This document shows, one piece after another, positions 58,074 through 64,000 of a stretch of 64,000 bases of DNA. Origin of the DNA: Christensenellaceae bacterium Phil1 (GTDB lineage: Bacteria; Bacillota; Clostridia; Christensenellales; CAG-138). The position numbers and the translations under genes were made by a program. The notes beneath the pieces were generated by a model. It was not told where the DNA came from, ran no database searches, and saw nothing but the letters and a program-made list of their open reading frames with translations. The DNA is taken from NCBI GenBank assembly GCA_001940855.1, contig MSGS01000075.1:62001-126000 (forward strand). Direction: 5' to 3'. How positions within the stretch are numbered: the stretch's first letter is position 1; the number at the start of each line of letters is the position of its first letter.

Positions 58074-60151
58074 TTCTTCTGCTCGACGCGGTAATTGACA
58101 TACTTGCCGCCCGTATCGGCAAGGAGTACAACGCCATCAAACGTGCCGCCCGTCTTGGTGGAGTGCATACCCTTTACCTTTACTTTTCCGTCTTTCAAAA
58201 GGGCTGCGGCAATCGTCTTTGTAAAGGCCTTTTTCCGCTGCTCAAAAAACTTGTCGTTCTTCCACATGACAAAAGAGCATTTGCGGTTTCCGCAATAATA
58301 GTTTTTCTTGCCCTCATAGACGCTTTCACCGCAACGGGGACAAGTCCCGATTGCTTCCCGCTGCGGGGTGAATAGCTTTGCTTTATCCTCGGAAATATGG
58401 GAATAGGTCTTGACGATACCCGCCGCCATTTCCTCAATGCTGCGCATGAAGTCGGCGGCGTTCTCTGTGCCTTTGGCAATCCCGGTCAGCCGCGTTTCCC
58501 ATTCGGCGGTAAGCTGCGGGGAAGTCAACGCCTCCGGCAAAACCGCCACAAGATTATACCCGTCCTTGGTGGCGGTCAGCTTCCGGCCTTTGCGCTCCAT
58601 AAAGCCCGCTGCAATCAGCTTTTCAATGATACCCGCCCGCGTCGCGGTCGTGCCTAATCCCTTGCGCTCCGCGTCCTCCGGCGCGTCCTCTGCTCCGGCG
58701 CGTTCCATAGCGGAAAGCAAAGTATCTTCGGTATATGCCGCCGGGGGCTGCGTGTAATGCTCGGTCAGTTCTGCCGCCGCGTCGGTATAGGTCTGCCCCT
58801 CGGTAATCGGCGGTAACGCCGCCGCGTCCGGCTCGGCTTCGTCCCCGTCCTGGCTGCCCTTAACGGTGGCGCGGAAAAGGCGGTCAATCTGCCGCCAACC
58901 CTCGCAAAGCGTCGTCCGGCCTTTGGCGGTAAAGGGATAGCCGCCGCACTCAAAAGCCGCCGTTACCGCTTCATACTCATACGGGACATGGGCGGCGCAA
59001 AGGGTCTTACAGCACACAAGCGACAATAGTTTTTTCTCGCCCTCGGTCAACATCACAAAGCCCTTTTCCACAAACTCGGCTGTCGGCAAAATGGCGTGAT
59101 GGTCGGTTACTTTGCCGTTGTCTGTTACCCGCGCAAGGCTTGGGGACAGCTCCACGCCCTGCATATAGGGGAGTAGGCCGTAAAGCCCGGTAATCAGTTC
59201 TTCCGCGCTGCGCTGCATATCGGAAGTGATATAGCTGCTGTCGGTGCGGGGATAGGTCAAAAGCCGCTTTTCATAGAGCGTTTGGGCGTAGTCAAGGGTC
59301 TGTTTCGCCGTAAATCCATACAGGCGGTTTGCTTCCCGCTGCAAGGCGGTAAGGTCAAACAGCTTCGGCGGGTTTGCGGTTTTCTTCTCGCGCTTCACAG
59401 AAACACAAACGGCCTGCGATTTCTCACAAGCCGTTTTCATCTGCTGCGCTGCCGCCGCGTCAAACTGCTTTTCGGAAAGTGCAGTAACGCCGCCCATATT
59501 CAGCCGGACAACATGATATTTTTCTTTCTGAAAGCTGCTGATTGCATAGTCCCGTTTGACAAGCATATCAAGGGTGGGGGTCTGGACGCGCCCGACGTTC
59601 AGGGTCTTATGGTAGAGGATAGAGAAAAGGCGGGTCGCGTTAATACCAATCAGCCAATCGGCCTTTGCCCGGCAAAGCGCGGATTGATACAGGCGGTCAT
59701 AGCTGCGCCCGTCTTTCAGATTTGAAAAGCCCTCGCGGATTGCGCTTTCCTCCATGCTGCTAATCCAAAGACGGGAAAAGGGCTTTTGACAGCCCGCCTG
59801 CTCATAGACAAAGCGGAAAATGAGTTCGCCCTCGCGCCCCGCGTCGCATGAGTTTACAACCTCGGAAACGTCGGCGCGGTGCATAAGGTCTTTGACGATG
59901 GAAAACTGCTGCTCCTTGCCGCTTGATACAATGTACTGCCATTCCTGCGGGATAATGGGTAAATCCTCATAGTTCCATTTGCGGTACTGCTCATTGTAGG
60001 CCGCTGCGTCGGCAAAGCTGATTAAGTGGCCGATACACCACGACACCAAATAGCCGTTGCCCTCATAATAGCCGCTGCGCCTGTCCGTCGCGCCCAGAAC
60101 GGCGGCGATTGCCGCCGCCACGCTCGGTTTTTCTGCAATTACAAGTTTCAT
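58070..60151 (-). CDS. topB: DNA topoisomerase III
   Basis: A 693-residue type IA topoisomerase. The N-terminal TOPRIM domain begins MKLVIAEKPSVAAAIAAVLGA and carries NSCDAGREGELIFR; the catalytic tyrosine is in LLTYPRTDSSYIT. A C-terminal zinc-finger segment reads CPRCGESVYEGKKNYYCGNRKC. Such ICE-borne TopB enzymes are standard in Tn1549/Bacteroides-type elements and are thought to aid DNA processing during transfer. It overlaps the DUF4366 gene and the VLP gene by 4 bases each. Confidence 0.95.
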   Translation of the reverse strand: MKLVIAEKPSVAAAIAAVLGATDRRSGYYEGNGYLVSWCIGHLISFADAAAYNEQYRKWNYEDLPIIPQEWQYIVSSGKEQQFSIVKDLMHRADVSEVVNSCDAGREGELIFRFVYEQAGCQKPFSRLWISSMEESAIREGFSNLKDGRSYDRLYQSALCRAKADWLIGINATRLFSILYHKTLNVGRVQTPTLDMLVKRDYAISSFQKEKYHVVRLNMGGVTALSEKQFDAAAAQQMKTACEKSQAVCVSVKREKKTANPPKLFDLTALQREANRLYGFTAKQTLDYAQTLYEKRLLTYPRTDSSYITSDMQRSAEELITGLYGLLPYMQGVELSPSLARVTDNGKVTDHHAILPTAEFVEKGFVMLTEGEKKLLSLVCCKTLCAAHVPYEYEAVTAAFECGGYPFTAKGRTTLCEGWRQIDRLFRATVKGSQDGDEAEPDAAALPPITEGQTYTDAAAELTEHYTQPPAAYTEDTLLSAMERAGAEDAPEDAERKGLGTTATRAGIIEKLIAAGFMERKGRKLTATKDGYNLVAVLPEALTSPQLTAEWETRLTGIAKGTENAADFMRSIEEMAAGIVKTYSHISEDKAKLFTPQREAIGTCPRCGESVYEGKKNYYCGNRKCSFVMWKNDKFFEQRKKAFTKTIAAALLKDGKVKVKGMHSTKTGGTFDGVVLLADTGGKYVNYRVEQKK

Positions 60152-60855
60152 TCTCCGTCCTCCTGTTCCTCGTCAAAATAATCGTCGTCCCCGGTTTCTT
60201 CCTCGTCCTCGTCAAAGTCGTAATCGTCAAGGTCGGTGTCGCCCTTTGCCGTTTCCTTTTTCGGCTTCAAAATCTTAAAGTAGTAGAACGCCCCGCCGCC
60301 GCCTGCCGCAAGCAACAGTACGACAAGCAAGATACCGCCCGCGCCGCCTTTTTCTTCTTCCTCTGCGGGCGGCTCGGTTTCCTCCGGCTCGGCCTCCTTG
60401 CCGCCGCACTCGCTCATATTGACAGCACAGACGGGGCAAGCGGTTTTAATGCTGCCGATAAAACATTTATCCTCGCAATCGCAAACGGAGGGTGCTTCCT
60501 CGGTTTCTTCCTCACCGATGATTGCCATTAGGTCGGCCTCGTCCACTTGGTTAAGGAAATGTACGGTGTTTTCCCCGTCCTCGGCGCGGTCGATGATGAT
60601 GTAAAAATAGTTGCCGCTTTTGGAAACGACGGTAATAAACTGCTTATCCTCGGCGGCTTCACCCTCTATGTCGTCCACAAGGGTCATATTGCCCTCCGGG
60701 GTAAGGGGCTGCGGCTCCGGCGTTTCTTCGGGGACAGGCTCGCAATAGTCCCATTCCTCGCCGCCACCCGCGTATGCGGTGGTAGCAAAGCCGCCCATCA
60801 CGACAAGGGCGGCAAGCAAAACGGTCATGCTGCGGAATAATTTTTTACGCTTCAT
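60148..60855 (-). CDS. DUF4366 domain membrane protein
   Basis: A 235-residue exported protein with a signal peptide (residues 1-30, AYA-GG cleavage), an extracytoplasmic domain containing FITVVSKSGNYFYIIIDRAEDGENTVHFLNQVDEADLMAI and a cysteine cluster (CDCEDKC...CPVC), an acidic spacer, one membrane helix near 172-192 and a very acidic tail (DLDDYDFDEDEEE). This is the DUF4366 plan found in ICE transfer operons, probably part of or beside the mating channel. The ATG at 60855 follows AGGAGG; it overlaps topB by 4 bases. Confidence 0.88.
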   Translation of the reverse strand: MKRKKLFRSMTVLLAALVVMGGFATTAYAGGGEEWDYCEPVPEETPEPQPLTPEGNMTLVDDIEGEAAEDKQFITVVSKSGNYFYIIIDRAEDGENTVHFLNQVDEADLMAIIGEEETEEAPSVCDCEDKCFIGSIKTACPVCAVNMSECGGKEAEPEETEPPAEEEEKGGAGGILLVVLLLAAGGGGAFYYFKILKPKKETAKGDTDLDDYDFDEDEEETGDDDYFDEEQEDGE

Positions 60856-61114
60856 CGTCGCTGTCCTCCTGTTCGGGGTCATAGTCCGGCATTTGCTGTC
60901 CCGGCAACATAATATCGCCGTTGGCATACGCGGACAGAAACGCGGCAAGCTGCGCATGGTCGATATGAACGGCCTTTACCATCTGAACAATCTGCGCGTT
61001 TTCTTCCTCGGTTTTCTGCGCTTCAAGGTCTTTCAGCCGCTTTTGATAGTCAAGGATTTTCGCCCTCGTTTTCTCAATATCTCTTTCGATACGGTCAAGT
61101 CTGCTGTTTGTCAT
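60845..61114 (-). CDS. DUF4315 family protein
   Basis: An 89-residue protein: a coiled coil (LDRIERDIEKTRAKILDYQKRLKDLEAQKTEEEN) followed by QIVQMVKAVHIDHAQLAAFLSAY and an acidic tail. It matches the DUF4315 family that regularly precedes DUF4366 in conjugative transposons. Function unknown. It overlaps the DUF4366 start by 11 bases. Confidence 0.88.
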   Translation of the reverse strand: MTNSRLDRIERDIEKTRAKILDYQKRLKDLEAQKTEEENAQIVQMVKAVHIDHAQLAAFLSAYANGDIMLPGQQMPDYDPEQEDSDDEA

Positions 61115-61136
61115 AGGTCATAAACTCCTTTCAAAA

Positions 61137-63065
61137 TCAGTTGTAATTGATACGCCCGTAGGCGTAGAAATGGGATTGCCAATAGCTTGTGTTTAAGCTG
61201 CTGTACTGTATGGGGTCGCCACAATGCAACATCATTCCGTCGCCCACATAAATCCCCACATGGGACACGCCGGGGGTGTCGTATGTGCCGACGAAAAAAA
61301 CAAGGTCGCCCGGCTGCGGGGACGAAACGGGGGTTGAAATGTTGTAAAGTCCCTGCGCCCCCAAACGCCCGGTGTCATACAATCCGCTGTTCGTCAATAC
61401 ATAGCTGACAAAGCCGCTGCAATCAAAGGACGTTTCCGGGCTGCTGCCGCCCCAAACATAAGGGTAATTCAAATACTGCTCCGCTTCCTCGATAAGCCGC
61501 GCAAAGGTTTCATCTTCCAAATGCTCGGCGGGTATCTCATATTCGGCGGGCGGGTTAGTGATGTACTTCGGGATATAGCTTGACGACGGGAAAAGGTCGG
61601 GGCGGTTTCCAAGTGTGGACATATATACCGCATACAGAGATAGCGTTTCCTCGCCCATGATGTAAACGGGGACATGGGACAGGTTAAAGTTTTCCAAATG
61701 CACGTTGAGTATGTAATACTCATAAGGCACTTCGTATGTGTCGGTATGGGTGTTTCCGTCCTCGTCCGTCCAACTGTCGGTTTCGGTGCGGTAGCGTATC
61801 TCGACTTCTTCCGTAACGGTCAAGATGTACTGCTTCTCAAAAAACATTTCAAGGGTCGATTGCGCTTCGGGCATGGTAAAAACGCCCTCATGCCATGCGG
61901 ACAGCATAGAGATTAAAACATAGGGGTCATGCTCTATCTCGTCAGCGTCAACGCGGTATTCATCATAGCCCGGATAAACGCTTTCGATGTTGTCAACCGT
62001 ATTCTGCAATTCCGCTTCCAACGCGGCATAGGTTGCTTCCGCGCCCAAAATATCCGCGTCCTCGGACAGATAGGACGACGCAAGGATTGTACCGCTGCTG
62101 TTGCCGCCAATGACAGAACAGGACGACATACCGCCGAACAGCATAAAGACGATAAAGGCAAGGCCGATAACGATTAGACAGCCTTTCCAATGCCGGACAA
62201 AGAAAGAGGCCGCCCGCTTGCTTTCCGCTGCGGTTTTCTTCGCTGCCTTTGCGGTGGCTTCTGCGGTCTTTTTCGCGCCCTTGACGCCGCCCGCCCGCGC
62301 CGCCTTTGCATACTGCCGCTTGATTTGCTGCTTCTGCATAAAGCGCGATAGGGGGTTAGACTGTGCAAGGCCGGGGTTATCGTGCAACGCCTTTTGATAG
62401 TAAAAATCCGCGTTTGCCTTTGCCGCCGCCTTTTCTGCCGCCGCTGCCGCCCGGTAGGGCTTTAGCTTGTGGCGGCGGTAGCCCGCATGGACAGCCCGCG
62501 CCGCCATGCCGCCCGCGCTTTCCGCTGCCTGTTCGCCCTTGTGTCCGGCTTCAACGCCCGTATTTTCCTTTTCCACCTCCTGTATCTTCCCATGTACCGC
62601 AAGGCCAATTTCCTGCGCGGGGCGGGACAGGGGATTATGCCGCAATTTCCCGTTTTGGCTCTTGTCAGCTTCTTCAAAGAAAAGGCGGTTTTTCGCTTTG
62701 CCCTTGGCCTCGTCATAAATGCGCTGCCGCATTAGCTTTTTGGTCTTTGGGATATTTGCCCGCGCCGCGTCCAGACGGTCGGCGGCTCTGTCGGATTTGT
62801 CAATGTACCGCTGCAATTCGGGGATAGCCCTTTCTTCCTCGGTAAAGTTCAGCCGGGAAGATTGCCGCGCCGTTTGCTGCTCGGCGGGTCTTGAATAATC
62901 CGCGTCCTGCTGCCGGGTACTGATATTTTCCGTTTCCCCGGTGCGCTGATTTTCCAAAACCGCCCCGTCTGCGGTCATTTTCTGCGTTACCCTGTCGGGT
63001 GCTTTCAATTCCTTGCTTTGCCTTTGCTGCTGCCGTTTTTGCTGTTTTTTCTGCTGTTCGCTCAT
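61137..63065 (-). CDS. CD1108-family mobile-element NlpC/P60 protein (transfer-associated cell-wall hydrolase)
   Basis: A 642-residue protein. Residues 1-300 are basic, Gln/Ala-rich and helical; a single membrane helix lies near 295-315 (CLIVIGLAFIVFMLFGG); a middle domain of about 190 residues follows, and residues about 530-642 form an NlpC/P60 peptidase with TSFDCSGFVSYVL (catalytic Cys) and VSHVGIYVGDGMMLHCG (catalytic His). It opens the peptidoglycan for the mating channel, the part played by Orf14 in Tn916. GGAGGTGAAGC precedes the ATG, which overlaps the methyltransferase stop (ATGA). Confidence 0.92.
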   Translation of the reverse strand: MSEQQKKQQKRQQQRQSKELKAPDRVTQKMTADGAVLENQRTGETENISTRQQDADYSRPAEQQTARQSSRLNFTEEERAIPELQRYIDKSDRAADRLDAARANIPKTKKLMRQRIYDEAKGKAKNRLFFEEADKSQNGKLRHNPLSRPAQEIGLAVHGKIQEVEKENTGVEAGHKGEQAAESAGGMAARAVHAGYRRHKLKPYRAAAAAEKAAAKANADFYYQKALHDNPGLAQSNPLSRFMQKQQIKRQYAKAARAGGVKGAKKTAEATAKAAKKTAAESKRAASFFVRHWKGCLIVIGLAFIVFMLFGGMSSCSVIGGNSSGTILASSYLSEDADILGAEATYAALEAELQNTVDNIESVYPGYDEYRVDADEIEHDPYVLISMLSAWHEGVFTMPEAQSTLEMFFEKQYILTVTEEVEIRYRTETDSWTDEDGNTHTDTYEVPYEYYILNVHLENFNLSHVPVYIMGEETLSLYAVYMSTLGNRPDLFPSSSYIPKYITNPPAEYEIPAEHLEDETFARLIEEAEQYLNYPYVWGGSSPETSFDCSGFVSYVLTNSGLYDTGRLGAQGLYNISTPVSSPQPGDLVFFVGTYDTPGVSHVGIYVGDGMMLHCGDPIQYSSLNTSYWQSHFYAYGRINYN

Positions 63066-63997
63066 GCTTCACCTCCAATCCATTTTTCTGCAAGGGCGCA
63101 ATAGTCGGGGTTAATTTCAATGCCGATATAACGGCGGTCAAGTTGCTTTGCAACCGCCGCCGTTGTGCCGCTGCCTAAAAAGGGGTCTAACACGACGCCG
63201 CCGACGGGACAGCCCGCAAGTATGCACGTCTGCGCCAACTTTGGGGGAAACGCGGCAAAATGCCCGCCCCTGTATGGTGCGGTGTTGATACTCCAAACGT
63301 CGCGGCGGCTGCGGACAGGGGTAATGACTTCATCGGCAACCGCGCCCTTTGCCCGTTCCCGGTTGATACCCTGTACCTTGCCCTGTCCCGGCACTTCTGC
63401 GGAATACTTTTGATTGCCGCTGCGCCCCGCCTTATACCGCGCTGCGGTGTTCGGGGCTATCGGCTCGGCTACGGCCTGCCAATCGTAATAGTATTTCTTT
63501 GACTTCGCAAGCAAAAAGACGTTTTCATAGCAGCGTGTCGGCCTGTCCCGCGTACTTTCCGGCATGGCGTTTCCCTTGTGCCATATAATGCTGCTGCGTA
63601 AATACCAACCGTCGCCCCGTAACGCAAACGCCAAAAGCCAGGGAATACCGATTAAATCCTTTGGTTTACAACCGGGGGCGCGGTGGTTGATGGAAACTTG
63701 CTGCCCGTTTCGCCCATGTGGATTTAAGGGGTCAAAATGTCCGGCCTTGCTGCCTGTCCCGCAATAGGTGTCTGCGATATTCAGCCAACAAGTCCCATCG
63801 GGGCGCAACACGCGCTTTACCTCATGGAATACCGCCGTAAGACGTGCTATGTATTCCTCCGGCGTGGCTTCCCGTCCAATTTGCCCGTCTGTCCCGTAGT
63901 CCCGCAAGCCGTAGTACGGCGGGGACGTAACGCAACAATGTACGCTGCTTTCCGGCAAGCCCTGTAATATCTGTAAGCTGTCGCCGCAATAAATCAT
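63062..63997 (-). CDS. Site-specific DNA methyltransferase (beta-class, m4C/m6A)
   Basis: A 311-residue amino-methyltransferase. The catalytic motif IV (TSPPYYGLRDYG) comes before the SAM-binding motif I (DPFLGSGTTAAVA), the beta-class order; motif IV as TSPPY fits N4-cytosine or N6-adenine methylation. No restriction endonuclease is in view, so it may be an orphan enzyme protecting the ICE from host restriction, complementing the ArdC-like domain. The ATG is 3 bases from the window edge; the start could lie further upstream. Confidence 0.88.
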   Translation of the reverse strand: MIYCGDSLQILQGLPESSVHCCVTSPPYYGLRDYGTDGQIGREATPEEYIARLTAVFHEVKRVLRPDGTCWLNIADTYCGTGSKAGHFDPLNPHGRNGQQVSINHRAPGCKPKDLIGIPWLLAFALRGDGWYLRSSIIWHKGNAMPESTRDRPTRCYENVFLLAKSKKYYYDWQAVAEPIAPNTAARYKAGRSGNQKYSAEVPGQGKVQGINRERAKGAVADEVITPVRSRRDVWSINTAPYRGGHFAAFPPKLAQTCILAGCPVGGVVLDPFLGSGTTAAVAKQLDRRYIGIEINPDYCALAEKWIGGEA

Positions 63998-64000
63998 GTC

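Overview
The window looks like chromosome of an anaerobic Bacillota bacterium of class Clostridia, probably gut-associated, carrying the left part of an integrative conjugative element (ICE). The class is inferred from T-box leaders on aminoacyl-tRNA synthetase genes, the YqeK-type HD domain, a GGGtGRT protein, Tn916-type Int/Xis and strong AGGAGG ribosome sites. No genus can be assigned. Positions 1 to about 38,800 are chromosomal; about 38,900 to 64,000 is the ICE, which runs off the right edge.

Chromosomal part. The first 4 kb hold a truncated exported protein, a DegV protein, and a + strand run of creatininase-like amidase, M42 aminopeptidase and VanX-like D-Ala-D-Ala dipeptidase. From 3.9 to 9.7 kb the minus strand carries growth genes: nadD-yqeK fusion, rsfS, T-box-controlled hisS, aspS, an RseC-like gene and thioredoxin. 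Next come a membrane protein of unknown function, a WYL regulator with a lysoplasmalogenase-like gene, a Fe-S scaffold/GGGtGRT pair, and an operon of two amidohydrolases plus a serine hydrolase. T-box-controlled leuS follows. An 800-bp element bounded by ~115-bp inverted repeats separates leuS from a minus-strand set (nadE with a degenerate glutaminase domain, a TrmN6-like methyltransferase, rsmI, M32 carboxypeptidase, DnaD-like protein). The rest encodes a GNAT enzyme, a UPF0316 protein, a secreted repeat protein, an XRE regulator, MscL, an NlpC/P60 hydrolase, DUF2804, a YpsA-like protein, an ABC-F ATPase and a P-loop kinase-like protein. REP-like GC-rich repeats lie at 21.2-21.8, 37.6-37.9 and 38.7-38.8 kb.

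ICE part. Tn916-type integrase and excisionase, a conserved unannotated stretch, an HTH protein and a sigma-like regulator lie at the left end. MobC and a VirD2/MobA-type relaxase follow on the + strand, then an AbiE toxin-antitoxin operon and a Bro-N cassette between 146-bp direct repeats. A long minus-strand transfer operon follows: DNA methyltransferase, CD1108-type NlpC/P60 protein, DUF4315, DUF4366, topoisomerase III, cysteine-rich VLP protein, a giant ArdC/YodL polyvalent protein and a small transfer-assisting protein. This set fits the Tn916/Tn1549 superfamily.

The most striking content is a complete diversity-generating retroelement (DGR) inside the ICE at 42.0-47.1 kb: avd, an adenine-rich template repeat, a DGR reverse transcriptase and a target gene. 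The target encodes a secreted DUF6273-like lectin-fold domain, Ig-like and InlB-like modules, three SLH domains and a PPKTG-type sorting tail. The variable repeat is one base shorter than the template, so the target gene is frameshifted exactly inside the variable repeat. Restoring the missing adenine joins the frames and gives template Asn codons changed to Tyr, Phe, Ile, Asp and Arg, as expected of adenine-directed mutagenesis.
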